A DNA stretch of 64,000 nt from Pollutimonas sp035515055 (GTDB lineage: Bacteria > Pseudomonadota > Gammaproteobacteria > Burkholderiales > Burkholderiaceae_B): contig DATJBV010000047.1 in assembly GCA_035515055.1 (NCBI GenBank), forward strand, positions 12,249 through 76,248, read 5' to 3'. How positions within the stretch are numbered: the first letter of the stretch is position 1; every line of letters begins with the position of its first letter. The notes under the pieces are model-generated. The model saw only the letters and a list, made by a program, of their open reading frames with translations, made no database searches and was not told where the DNA came from. A program made the position numbers and the translations under genes. Below, piece after piece: positions 53,623 to 61,880 of the stretch.

Positions 53623-55071
53623 CTAAGCTTGTTCGATTGTATCGCGCTTATCAATCAGGCGACGCGGCTTGCCTTCCTGCCCGACGTTGGTTTCTGGCAA
53701 TCCCCCTTCTGGCACCAGTTCGACCGCGACTTTCACGCCCAGATCATTTTGCAACCGCTTTTCATAGTATTCGCGCAGTTGATCCAGGCCGGACGCCTCT
53801 TTCGTCGTTTCTATGCGCACCGTCATTTCATCTCGCAAGACGCCATCGCGCGAGCGGCGGCTGGCCACGCAAATCCATTCGCCCGTCGAGCGGGGATCGC
53901 TGCGAACAGCTTGCAGACACGCCATGGGATAGATGTTGACCCCCCTCACCTTGACCATCTGGTCCGAGCGGCCAAGAAACTTGTCCATGCGGCGGAAGTT
54001 GCTTCCCAGCGAACTTGTCTCTTCATGCTTGATGCGACCCAGGTCGCGCAAGTTGTAACGGATGAGCGGCGGGATATTCCGATGCAGGTGCGTCACGCAA
54101 ACATCGCCCACTTCGCCCGCAGGCACCGCCGCGCGTGTCTCAACGTCGAGGAATTCGACAACCGCGGCATCTTCCATCAGGTATAGCCCGTCTTTATCCT
54201 GTGCCTCGAACGAGATCGCTCCCGCCTCGTGCGTGCCGTAATTATCGTACACAGGACAGCCCCAGAGTTCTTCCAAATGATTACGCAATCCATTGTCGGT
54301 ATCGGGTCCAAGATAGGCACAAATGAATTTGGTCTTCAGGTCTCGAACGTCTTTGCCCAACTCGTTGCGCATGACGTGCGCCAATTGCGTCAAATACTCG
54401 GGAAACGACACCCAGCAGTTGGTGCCAAGGCTCATGGCATATTCCATTTGGCGCCGGCTGGGGGTCACAATCCCGGTGCCCGTCGTTACCGGGACAATGC
54501 CCAAATAATCGTGGCAGGCCTTGTAATAGGCCCATCCCATGTTCGCAAGCGAAAGTGTCGACGTGATTTGCATGACGTCGCCCGGGCGCCCGCTTTGCGC
54601 ATAGATGGTACGGGCGATGAATGCGCCGTTGTACTCCCATTCCAGGGGGCCGTAGAGCGTAGGACGAGGTAGTCCTGTCGTTCCTCCGCTGGTTTGTATT
54701 TTCAATGGCGATGTCTTGGCGAAGACCCCCGGATCGATGCCGCACATCTCGCCAAACGGCGGCCGGGCGTTCAGGCTTGCCTTTATATCTTCGGAATCGA
54801 ACGTAGGCAGCTTGGCGAGATCGTCCAGGCTTTTGATGTCGCCCGGCTCTATTCCGGTTGCGCTCCAATGTTGTCTATAAAACGGATTGGTCCAGCCCAC
54901 GTCCATAATCTTCAGGAAGTGGTGGTTCTGGTATGCGCGCAATTGATCGCGCGACCACCGGAACACGGTGTCGTACCAAATATCTGGCGGCGGTATGTCT
55001 GCGAAGTAGGCGTCCCAATCGATGGATTTGCAATACAGCGGGAGCTTGCTTTGGGTTGGTTTTATCGTCAT
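53623..55071 (-). CDS. Phenylacetate-CoA ligase (PaaK)-family acyl-CoA synthetase
   Basis: Adenylate-forming enzyme that activates a carboxylic acid to its CoA thioester with ATP; 482 residues. The phosphate-binding motif is TSGGTTG (127-133). YGTHEAGAI is the A5 motif, YNLRDLGR the aspartate-containing motif and MVKVRGVNIYP the hinge/A8 motif; the C-terminal domain is complete. PaaK relatives use aryl-acetic, benzoic and other cyclic acids, so the natural role here is activation of the acid taken up by the LIV importer. It lies 38 bases downstream of the SDR gene and 71 upstream of the TetR-hotdog gene, all on the minus strand. Confidence 0.9.
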   Translation of the reverse strand: MTIKPTQSKLPLYCKSIDWDAYFADIPPPDIWYDTVFRWSRDQLRAYQNHHFLKIMDVGWTNPFYRQHWSATGIEPGDIKSLDDLAKLPTFDSEDIKASLNARPPFGEMCGIDPGVFAKTSPLKIQTSGGTTGLPRPTLYGPLEWEYNGAFIARTIYAQSGRPGDVMQITSTLSLANMGWAYYKACHDYLGIVPVTTGTGIVTPSRRQMEYAMSLGTNCWVSFPEYLTQLAHVMRNELGKDVRDLKTKFICAYLGPDTDNGLRNHLEELWGCPVYDNYGTHEAGAISFEAQDKDGLYLMEDAAVVEFLDVETRAAVPAGEVGDVCVTHLHRNIPPLIRYNLRDLGRIKHEETSSLGSNFRRMDKFLGRSDQMVKVRGVNIYPMACLQAVRSDPRSTGEWICVASRRSRDGVLRDEMTVRIETTKEASGLDQLREYYEKRLQNDLGVKVAVELVPEGGLPETNVGQEGKPRRLIDKRDTIEQA

Positions 55072-55109
55072 GTAGTCTCCTGTCCTTTATTCTAATTTTG
55101 TGTGCGCGC

Positions 55110-55871
55110 CTATCCGCCGATGAACTGCCCGCCATCCACCTGGAAGACCTTGCCGGTCACGTAGCTCGCGTCGTCGCTAAGCAAAAAGGCAATCATCTTT
55201 GCCACTTCCTGGGGCGTGCCTATCCGCTGCAGGGGTATTCCGGCCAATACTTTTTCGGTGGTCTCGGGACCCCATTTTTCAAAAATGGGCTTGATCAAAT
55301 CCGTGTCGGTAATACCGATGGACACGGCATTGGCGCGTATGTTGCGCCTGCCCTCTTCGCGGGCCGTGACGCGGATGAGCGCCTCGACGCCGGCCTTGGC
55401 CGCAGCGCCGCAACTGTTGCGTGCGGGTGCCATCTGGGTGGCAATCGATGTAAGCGCAACAATTCCACCGCCCCCCGCCTTCCGCAAGTGGCGCACGGCA
55501 TGATGAACGACGTTGTAGGTTCCATTGAGGTCGACCGCGACGTAGTCGGCCCATGTCTTCGGCGAGAGATCATGAACGGCCAAGGTGGGCGCCGCCGAAC
55601 CGGCGGTAGCGACGACCATGCTTAACCCGCCCATAAGATTTTCCGCCTGGTCGAATGCCATGGCGACAGCGTCGGCGTCGGCGACATCACATTGAATGGG
55701 TAGGGCCAGACGCCCGAGCGCGCGGATTTCGCGCGAGGTGTCTTCAGCAGCCTGGCTGTCCCTTTTATATAAAAGGGCAACATTGGCACCCTGGCCGGCG
55801 AGATTGATTGCCGCCGCCCTTCCTACGCCACGCCCACCGCCCGCGATCAAGGCATTTTTTCCTATTAGCAC
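55110..55871 (-). CDS. Atypical short-chain dehydrogenase/reductase lacking the catalytic tyrosine
   Basis: Rossmann-fold oxidoreductase of 253 residues, probably acting on a CoA thioester. The glycine motif is GGGRGVGRAA (11-20); NNAG is replaced by ATAG (87-90). Asn115, Ser141 and Lys158 are at the expected spacing of the catalytic tetrad, but the residue at the tyrosine position is Gly154 (CGAAAK instead of Y-x-x-x-K). Mitochondrial-type 2,4-dienoyl-CoA reductases also lack that tyrosine, so a dienoyl-CoA reductase is one candidate; a 2-hydroxyacyl-CoA dehydrogenase is the alternative by context. The GTG at 55871 follows a GGGGA site. It lies 28 bases after the hydrolase gene. Confidence 0.86.
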   Translation of the reverse strand: MLIGKNALIAGGGRGVGRAAAINLAGQGANVALLYKRDSQAAEDTSREIRALGRLALPIQCDVADADAVAMAFDQAENLMGGLSMVVATAGSAAPTLAVHDLSPKTWADYVAVDLNGTYNVVHHAVRHLRKAGGGGIVALTSIATQMAPARNSCGAAAKAGVEALIRVTAREEGRRNIRANAVSIGITDTDLIKPIFEKWGPETTEKVLAGIPLQRIGTPQEVAKMIAFLLSDDASYVTGKVFQVDGGQFIGG

Positions 55872-55899
55872 CCATCGTCCCCTTTATTGTTTTGGCAGT

Positions 55900-56664
55900 T
55901 CAGGCGCGCCAACGCCTGAAGTCCGGTTTGCGCTTCTCTAGAAACGCCTGTGCGCCTTCCTGCTGTTCGCCGGATTTAAAGTAATCCGGTGCGATAGCTT
56001 TCACGATATCGCCCGTCTCTGTTCGATCGATGACATTGCGAAAGGTTTGCTTCAAAATCTTTAGACAGGTAGGGCTTGCCGCCAGCAAGTCTGTGCACCA
56101 TCGCGCCACCTCTGCGTCCAACTCTTCCTTGGGCACCACAGCATTGATAAGGCCCCATTCCAGCATCTGAGCAGCAGGATAACGGCGGCAAGCCATCCAC
56201 ATTTCGCGGGCGCGCTTCTGGCCAATGATACTGGCCAGGTGCGACACAATATATCCATCGGCAGGTGAACCTACACGCGGTCCGTTCTGCCCAAAAACGG
56301 CGTGCTCCGCCGCCACCGTAATATCGCAGAAATATGCCATGTGGTTGCCTGCGGCAATGGCGTATCCGTTCACCCTGGCGATGGTGGGCTTGGGACATTC
56401 AACCAGCATTTTGTCGATCTGAAAGTCCAGGGTTTCGAGGCCGCCTTCCGCCTCCCACTTTACGTCACCGCCCGATGAAAACGCCCGCTCGCCCACCCCG
56501 GTCAGCACAATGACGCCGACGTCGCTGCGGCGGCTCGCCTGATCGATGGCATCGTGGAGTTCCCGTATGGTGTCGCCCGTCATTGCATTGAGCGTATTGG
56601 GGCGATTAATTGCAATCGTGCACACCTCTTCGCTGACTGAAAACAGAATATCGTTATATGGCAT
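55900..56664 (-). CDS. Crotonase-fold ring hydrolase, BadI/MenB-like
   Basis: Closest by eye to 2-ketocyclohexanecarboxyl-CoA hydrolase (BadI) and 1,4-dihydroxynaphthoyl-CoA synthase (MenB); 254 residues. Shared stretches are CPKPTIARVNGYAIAAGNH, VFGQNGPRVGSP, QKRAREMWMACRRY and the final FLEKRKPDFRRW. BadI opens a six-membered ring by hydrolysis of a 2-oxo ring thioester. Two active-site positions are shifted here: the Asp in GSxDxGY reads GSPADGY, and the C-terminal Tyr is one residue early (DYF). ATG 56664 gives the usual length; longer starts lack a ribosome site. It is first gene of the leftward operon. Confidence 0.83.
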   Translation of the reverse strand: MPYNDILFSVSEEVCTIAINRPNTLNAMTGDTIRELHDAIDQASRRSDVGVIVLTGVGERAFSSGGDVKWEAEGGLETLDFQIDKMLVECPKPTIARVNGYAIAAGNHMAYFCDITVAAEHAVFGQNGPRVGSPADGYIVSHLASIIGQKRAREMWMACRRYPAAQMLEWGLINAVVPKEELDAEVARWCTDLLAASPTCLKILKQTFRNVIDRTETGDIVKAIAPDYFKSGEQQEGAQAFLEKRKPDFRRWRA

Positions 56665-56729
56665 GAGCAGTCTTCTTTCAGTGTTGGACATTTTCAAATA
56701 AGAGCATACAATAAAAAATGACTTTACGG

Positions 56730-56751
56730 TCAATGTTCATAAAATAACATT
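56730..56751. promoter_or_regulatory. Candidate operator, copy 2, with inverted repeat
   Basis: TCAATGTTCATAAAAT (56730-56745) is the second copy of the shared motif. It overlaps a perfect inverted repeat, AATGTT (56732-56737) and AACATT (56746-56751), with an 8-base spacer. It sits between the divergent hydrolase and dehydrogenase operons, 15 bases before the ATG at 56767. Confidence 0.45.
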
Positions 56752-56766
56752 AAAGAGACGTAGCGT

Positions 56767-57906
56767 ATGAGTGTCATCAATATCGAACCGTGCCTGCTGG
56801 ACGCAAGTTGTGAGCAATTACGTTCCGACGTGCGCTGCTTTCTAGCCGAGACGCTGGACGGCATGACTCCGGCCCAACGTGCCCGGAGCTGGATGGCATT
56901 TGACGCCGACTTCACCCGCAAGCTCGGCGAGGCTGGATGGATAGGCATCACCTGGCCCAAGCACTACGGCGGACGCGAGCTGACCGCGCTGCATCGCTAC
57001 GTAGTACTGGAAGAATTGCTCGCCGCGGGCGCACCGGTTCAAAAGCACTGGATCGCCGAGCGACAGAGCGGACAGCTTTTAATCAAGTATGCGCCCGATA
57101 CGCTGGCTCCCGAAATCATTCCAAGAATCATGAAAGGCGACTGCTGCTTCGCGATTGGCATGAGCGAGCCCAACTCTGGCTCTGACTTGGCTTCCGTCGC
57201 GACACGTGCACGGATATTCGGTGATGGCTGGCAGATCAACGGAAGCAAGATCTGGACATCGATGGCGCATATGGCCGATTATCTTATCGTCGTGGCCCGT
57301 ACCGGAGATCGTGGCGACAACCGCCATGCGGGATTGTCGCAATTCTTGGTGCCATTGGACTGCCCAGGCATTACCGTAAGACCCATCACCAACATGCTGG
57401 GTGAAGCCCACTTCAATGAAGTGTTTTTCGACGATGTATACGTGCCAGCGATGAATTTAATTGGCAACGCGGGCGACGGCTGGCAGCAGGTGACCGAAGA
57501 ACTGTCATACGAACGCAGCGGCCCCGAGCGCTATCTAAGTAGCACCCAGCTATTGCTCGAAATGCTCGAAGCCGCCGACCCCGGCGACGCTCGAGCAGAA
57601 ATCGAGCTTGGGCGTGTGGTCGCCGGATACGGCGCGTTACGGCAAATGTCGTTAGGCGTGGCCGGGATGCTGGCAACGGGCAAAAATCCCAGTCTTGCGG
57701 CGGCCGTCGTAAAGGATTTGGGAGCCAACCTTGAACAGGCCATTCCGGACGTCGCTCACAGCCTGTTTGGAGGAAGGGAAGGACTTTCGCATGACCTTGT
57801 GGAAACCATGGAATACACCACACTGGCCGCCCCTTCGTTCTCGCTGCGAGGCGGGACGAGAGAAATCTTGAGAGGCATCATTGCCAAAGGTCTGGAACTG
57901 AGATGA
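56767..57906 (+). CDS. Acyl-CoA dehydrogenase, first of a coupled pair
   Basis: FAD-dependent dehydrogenase, 379 residues, likely alpha,beta-desaturation of an acyl-CoA. The N-terminal domain has GWIGITWPKHYGGRELTALHR; the middle domain has IGMSEPNSGSDLASVATRA and GSKIWTSMAHMADYLIVVAR; the C-terminus ends SLRGGTREILRGIIAKGL. It resembles the large class of dehydrogenases that work on ring or side-chain CoA esters in steroid and terpenoid degradation. Its stop overlaps the second dehydrogenase by four bases, which suggests that the two chains form one heteromeric enzyme. Confidence 0.88.
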   Translation: MSVINIEPCLLDASCEQLRSDVRCFLAETLDGMTPAQRARSWMAFDADFTRKLGEAGWIGITWPKHYGGRELTALHRYVVLEELLAAGAPVQKHWIAERQSGQLLIKYAPDTLAPEIIPRIMKGDCCFAIGMSEPNSGSDLASVATRARIFGDGWQINGSKIWTSMAHMADYLIVVARTGDRGDNRHAGLSQFLVPLDCPGITVRPITNMLGEAHFNEVFFDDVYVPAMNLIGNAGDGWQQVTEELSYERSGPERYLSSTQLLLEMLEAADPGDARAEIELGRVVAGYGALRQMSLGVAGMLATGKNPSLAAAVVKDLGANLEQAIPDVAHSLFGGREGLSHDLVETMEYTTLAAPSFSLRGGTREILRGIIAKGLELR

Positions 57907-59033
57907 GCAAAGCACACGACGGTGTCACCCCTGATGATGCAAGAGCCGAGCTGCGCTCCATGATCGCCGACAGCGTGGCAAAGCTCTTCAGCGACCACGT
58001 AACCCCTGAACTGCTGCAAGCTTGCGCGACGGGCCATCCGCCCGCCGAGCTTTGGCGGCTTGTCGAAGAAAATGGTCTTGCGGCAGCGGCGGGTGCCGAT
58101 GCCGGCAGCCCCACGTTCGCTGACGCGTATCCTATATTCCATGCCGTCGGATACTGGCAAGCGCCAGTGCCATTATTGGAAACCGCGGTCGGCAACTATT
58201 TTCTGGCGAAAGGAGGAATCGCGTTGCCAGGAGGCATGGGCACCATCGCGACTCACGTCCAGATCCAACCTTCCACATTTTATCTGTTTGGCGATGCCTG
58301 GCACATTGACGGCGCAGTCAAGCACGTACCCTGGGGCCGGTCGGCAGAATGGCTGTTATCGTCCATGCCGCATAATTCCACCATCGCCTTATTTCGACTG
58401 GAAGGCAGTTTGATAACTGTCGAAGCCGGCCACAACTTGGCCGGCGAGCCTCGCGATACACTCGTATTTGAAGAACTCAATTCCATAGCGACGGCGCGAC
58501 CCGGCTGGACCGCTCATCCCCACACATTGATGGTCCATCTGGCGCTGGCAAAGGCAATCGCCATGGTTGGCGCTCTCGAGTGCTGCATGAATCGCACTCT
58601 TACGCATGTGGCACAACGCGTGCAGTTCGGCCGCCAGCTGGCCAAGTTCCAGGCAATCCAACATTCCTTGGCCGAAATGGCTGGCCTAGTCGCTGCCGCG
58701 CGCATGGCTACACGGGTCGCGGCCGATTCGGCGGAACGCTTGCACAACGACCCGGACGCCTGGAGACAGTTTTGTTTCGACACGGCGGTTGCAAAAGTTC
58801 GCGCCGGCGAAGCCGCCACGCGGTCAGTGTGGATCGTGCATCAATTGCACGGAGCCATAGGCTTCACCCAGGAACATCCATTGCATTTCGCCACCAAGCG
58901 TCTCATTTCGTGGCGTAGCGAGTATGGCAGCGATGCCTGGTGGGCCCAGCGGCTGGGACGCGCCGCGATCGAGCTAGGCGCAAAAGGATTCTGGCCGGCA
59001 CTGACCAATCGCGACCTGGTACTGGAACTTTGA
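57903..59033 (+). CDS. Acyl-CoA dehydrogenase-like second subunit
   Basis: Divergent acyl-CoA dehydrogenase, 376 residues. The helical C-terminal domain is clear: RVQFGRQLAKFQAIQHSLAEMA and HQLHGAIGFTQEHPLHFATKR. The N-terminal and middle domains are degenerate; the usual EPxAGSD and xxxITNG signatures are not recognisable. Such truncated or degenerate partners are typical of the beta subunit in alpha2-beta2 dehydrogenases of actinobacterial steroid degradation. ATGA overlap with the preceding gene supports co-assembly. On its own it may be inactive. The thiolase gene follows after 62 bases. Confidence 0.86.
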   Translation: MSKAHDGVTPDDARAELRSMIADSVAKLFSDHVTPELLQACATGHPPAELWRLVEENGLAAAAGADAGSPTFADAYPIFHAVGYWQAPVPLLETAVGNYFLAKGGIALPGGMGTIATHVQIQPSTFYLFGDAWHIDGAVKHVPWGRSAEWLLSSMPHNSTIALFRLEGSLITVEAGHNLAGEPRDTLVFEELNSIATARPGWTAHPHTLMVHLALAKAIAMVGALECCMNRTLTHVAQRVQFGRQLAKFQAIQHSLAEMAGLVAAARMATRVAADSAERLHNDPDAWRQFCFDTAVAKVRAGEAATRSVWIVHQLHGAIGFTQEHPLHFATKRLISWRSEYGSDAWWAQRLGRAAIELGAKGFWPALTNRDLVLEL

Positions 59034-59095
59034 TGCTGCCAGCCCGAAGATGCCCTTTCACCCTGCCCGACTTACAACCATAACGGAGCCCATCG

Positions 59096-60280
59096 ATGCG
59101 CGAAGCCGTCATCGTGTCCACAGCGCGCACGCCCATCGGGCGCGCGTACAGAGGATCATTGAACAACATAAAATCCCCCACTCTCATGGGGCATGCGATA
59201 CGCCATGCGGTCGACCGCTCGGGGGTCGATCCGGCCCATATCGAGGATGTGGTCATCGGTACCGTGCTAGGCGCCGGCACGGCAGGCCGGAATGTAGCCC
59301 GAGCGTCGTTGCTTGCTGCGGGACTGCCTGTCACCGTCGGAGGGCAAACGATAGACCGACAGTGTTCCTCGGGCCTGATGGCCATCGCCACCGCCGCCAA
59401 GCAAATCATCGTCGATGGCATGGAGATTGTGGTGGCCGGCGGCCAGGATAATGTTTCCCAATTGCAGGTGCCGTATTTCGAGTGGCTCAAAAAGGACCAG
59501 GATCCTAAAGTGGAAAGCGCCTGCCCAACCGCCTATATTGCCATGCTCGATACAGCCGAATTCATAGCCAAAAAATACAGGATCTCGCGGGAAGCTCAGG
59601 ACGAGTACGCGTTTTCCTCGCAACAGCGCACGGCGCATGCTCAGCGGCAAGGCTGGTTCGACGATGAAATCGTACCAATCAATGCAACGATGAAAGTCAC
59701 CGACCGCGAAACCAGCGAGGTATCGTACCTCGGCGTCACACTTAGCAACGACGAGGGAAACCGGCCCGACACCAGCTTGGCGGGATTGTCCTCGTTGCGG
59801 CCCGTGATTGAAGGCGGCAGTATCACGGCGGGAAATGCCAGCCAGTTATCCGACGGCGCATCCGCTTGCGTCCTGATGAACGCCAGTCTCGCTGAAAAAC
59901 AAGGCCTGCAAGCAATGGGAATATATCGCGGTATGGCCGTATGCGGCAATGCCCCGGAGGAAATGGGCATAGGCCCTATTTACGCAATACCCAAATTGCT
60001 CAAGCAACACGGACTTGCCATCGACGACATTGGCCTATGGGAACTGAATGAAGCGTTCGCATGCCAGGCGCTATACTGCGCGGAAACGCTCGGTATCGAC
60101 CCATCGGTGTTCAATGTAAACGGCGGCGCCATTTCCATCGGCCATCCCTACGGAATGACCGGCGCGCGGCTGACCGGCCATGCGCTTATTGAAGGGCGAC
60201 GACGCGGCGCCAAGTATGTCGTCGTATCCATGTGTGTCGGCGGCGGCATGGGCGCGGCCGGCCTATTCGAGGTTTGTTAA
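59096..60280 (+). CDS. Acetyl-CoA acetyltransferase/thiolase
   Basis: Thiolase of 394 residues, cleaving a beta-ketoacyl-CoA with CoA. The nucleophile is Cys90 in DRQCSSGLMA, His350 is in AISIGHPYGMTGAR and the acid/base Cys380 is in MCVGGGMGAAG. ELNEAFACQALY is conserved. GGAG lies seven bases before the ATG. It is followed without a gap by the hydratase (TAATG). In context it would release acetyl-CoA or a branched acyl-CoA during chain shortening. Confidence 0.92.
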   Translation: MREAVIVSTARTPIGRAYRGSLNNIKSPTLMGHAIRHAVDRSGVDPAHIEDVVIGTVLGAGTAGRNVARASLLAAGLPVTVGGQTIDRQCSSGLMAIATAAKQIIVDGMEIVVAGGQDNVSQLQVPYFEWLKKDQDPKVESACPTAYIAMLDTAEFIAKKYRISREAQDEYAFSSQQRTAHAQRQGWFDDEIVPINATMKVTDRETSEVSYLGVTLSNDEGNRPDTSLAGLSSLRPVIEGGSITAGNASQLSDGASACVLMNASLAEKQGLQAMGIYRGMAVCGNAPEEMGIGPIYAIPKLLKQHGLAIDDIGLWELNEAFACQALYCAETLGIDPSVFNVNGGAISIGHPYGMTGARLTGHALIEGRRRGAKYVVVSMCVGGGMGAAGLFEVC

Positions 60281-61062
60281 TGCTTAAAACGGAATATATC
60301 CCTTTCCACGAATTGCAAATGCGCTATGAAGGCCACGTCGCCATCGTCGAGTTCGCGCGTCCGCCGCACAACTACTTCACCCTAGATCTCCTTGTAGGAC
60401 TGGCCGAAGCGTTCGAATATCTGGACGGTGTGCCCGATGTGCGAGTCATCATCATGGCGTCGAAGGGCAAGTCCTTCTGCGCAGGTGCCGACTTTAATGA
60501 TCCGCATGGAAACGACCCATTGCTTCCCGGAATGCTCTACCGTGCCGGCATACGCCTGTTCCGCATTCGGAAGCCGATTATTGCCGCCATACAAGGCGCG
60601 GCCGTGGGCGGCGGGTTGGGGCTAGCCTTGACAGCGGACTTCCGCGTTGCTGCCAAGGATGCCCGCTTCGCGGCAAACTTCGCGCGTCTGGGCATACACC
60701 CGGGCTTTGGTTTGTCCGCCACGCTGCCGCGTCTGATCGGCGCCCAGCAGACCGCGATGCTACTCTACACCGGCCGCCGCCTGAAAGCCCGAGAGGCGGT
60801 CGACATTGGGTTGGCCGATCTCGTCGCAACGTCTGACGATGTCATGGATGACGCCATGGCCTTGGCCCAGGAAATGGCATCATCAGCGCCATTGGCCGTG
60901 CAATCCATCCGGGAAACCTTGCGCATGGGCTTGGCGGAAGCGGTTGAAACAGCATTGGCCCGCGAGGCGGCGGAGCAAGAGTGGCAGATGTGCAGCGCCG
61001 ACTTCGCGGAAGGCGTAAGGGCGATGACAGAGCGGCGGGCGCCGGTGTTTATGGGAAAATGA
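60280..61062 (+). CDS. Enoyl-CoA hydratase/isomerase, last gene of the island
   Basis: Crotonase-fold protein of 260 residues. The first oxyanion loop is KSFCAGADFND and the second QGAAVGGGLGLALTADFRV. ANFARLGIHPGFGLSATLPRLIG is the substrate-pocket region; the first catalytic Glu position is not obvious there (Ala-Arg-Leu-Gly-Ile-His instead of the usual Glu-containing form), so isomerase or lyase activity is possible. The start shares a base with the thiolase TAA (TAATG); earlier in-frame starts lie in thiolase. The next feature is the tRNA-Leu terminator. Confidence 0.87.
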   Translation: MLKTEYIPFHELQMRYEGHVAIVEFARPPHNYFTLDLLVGLAEAFEYLDGVPDVRVIIMASKGKSFCAGADFNDPHGNDPLLPGMLYRAGIRLFRIRKPIIAAIQGAAVGGGLGLALTADFRVAAKDARFAANFARLGIHPGFGLSATLPRLIGAQQTAMLLYTGRRLKAREAVDIGLADLVATSDDVMDDAMALAQEMASSAPLAVQSIRETLRMGLAEAVETALAREAAEQEWQMCSADFAEGVRAMTERRAPVFMGK

Positions 61063-61157
61063 AGGTGTGACTGCCACGCGTACTTTCATGACACGTTGCG
61101 GGGCTTCGGACGCCTGCACGTCACGGGCGGCGGGTATTTCCGGCCCTGGCCTCGTCC

Positions 61158-61195
61158 AAAAAAATGCCCGCAGTCTTATAAAAAGAACTGCGGGC
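61158..61195 (-). terminator. Rho-independent terminator after tRNA-Leu(GAG)
   Basis: Nine-base stem GCCCGCAGT/ACTGCGGGC with a 12-base loop, followed on the minus strand by A and seven T. It ends the tpiA-secG-tRNA transcript 12 bases after the tRNA and separates it from the catabolic island. Confidence 0.85.
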
Positions 61196-61206
61196 CCTTA
61201 GAATCT

Positions 61207-61291
61207 TGGTGCCGACGGCGAGACTCGAACTCGCACAGCTTTCGCCACTACCCCCTCAAGATAGCGTGTCTACCAATTCCACCACGTCGGC
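61207..61291 (-). tRNA. tRNA-Leu(GAG)
   Basis: An 85-base tRNA with encoded CCA. The acceptor stem is GCCGACG/CGTCGGC, the D-arm GTGGAATTGGTAGACAC is typical of tRNA-Leu, the anticodon loop is TTGAGGG with stem CTATC/GGTAG (one G-U pair), and a long variable arm follows. It reads with secG and tpiA. Its 3' end faces the accessory block. Confidence 0.95.
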
Positions 61292-61339
61292 TTGCAAAGA
61301 GCGGTATTCTAGCACGGAATTACTATCCGCTTTTTCGGT

Positions 61340-61366
61340 AAAGCCCAACGGTGTGCGTTGGGCTTT
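61340..61366 (-). terminator. Hairpin between secG and tRNA-Leu
   Basis: Perfect 11-base stem AAAGCCCAACG/CGTTGGGCTTT with a 5-base loop, six bases after the secG stop. On the minus strand only three T follow the core stem, so it may be a partial terminator or a processing site rather than a full stop. Confidence 0.55.
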
Positions 61367-61372
61367 ATAAAA

Positions 61373-61864
61373 CTAGTTGCCTGGTGCTGCGGGCGCGGCC
61401 GCAGCAGGCGCATCGACTGACGCTGGCGCTTCCGGCACAGCAGGGGCCGGAGCCGGAGCCGTAGGAACGGCCGGTGCGGCAGGCACAGAGGCCGCTGGCG
61501 CCGCAGGCACCGCCGATTGACTTGGGACGGCGCTGCCGGGGGCCACAGGCACGGCCGAGCCAGCAGGTGCGGCCGGCGTTTCAAAGCCCTGCATCACACC
61601 GCCGTCCAGGATGGACTTGCCAGCTGGATGGTGGGCCACGTAGGCCAGCCCGCCAGTCGACACAAAGAAAATGATTGCGGCCCACTTGGTGGCGCGCGAT
61701 AAGAAATTGGCAGCGCCCGTAGAACCGAACAAACTGCCTGCGGATCCGCCTCCGAACGATGAGCCCATATCCGCGCCCTTGCCTTGTTGCAACAAGACCA
61801 GCACGATAATGCTCAACGACGATACGACCTGGATCGCGAGGAGAACAGGTGACAACCATTGCAT
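61373..61864 (-). CDS. secG: Preprotein translocase subunit SecG
   Basis: Small inner-membrane subunit of the SecYEG channel. The conserved part is residues 1 to about 88: two transmembrane helices (3-22, 58-75) joined by the cytoplasmic loop LLQQGKGADMGSSFGGGSAG and SLFGSTGAANFL. A further 75 residues are almost only Ala, Pro, Ser, Val and Gly, a low-complexity tail that makes the protein 163 residues rather than the 110 of E. coli. It lies 16 bases after tpiA. Confidence 0.95.
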   Translation of the reverse strand: MQWLSPVLLAIQVVSSLSIIVLVLLQQGKGADMGSSFGGGSAGSLFGSTGAANFLSRATKWAAIIFFVSTGGLAYVAHHPAGKSILDGGVMQGFETPAAPAGSAVPVAPGSAVPSQSAVPAAPAASVPAAPAVPTAPAPAPAVPEAPASVDAPAAAAPAAPGN

Positions 61865-61880
61865 GAAAAAACTCCGAGGC

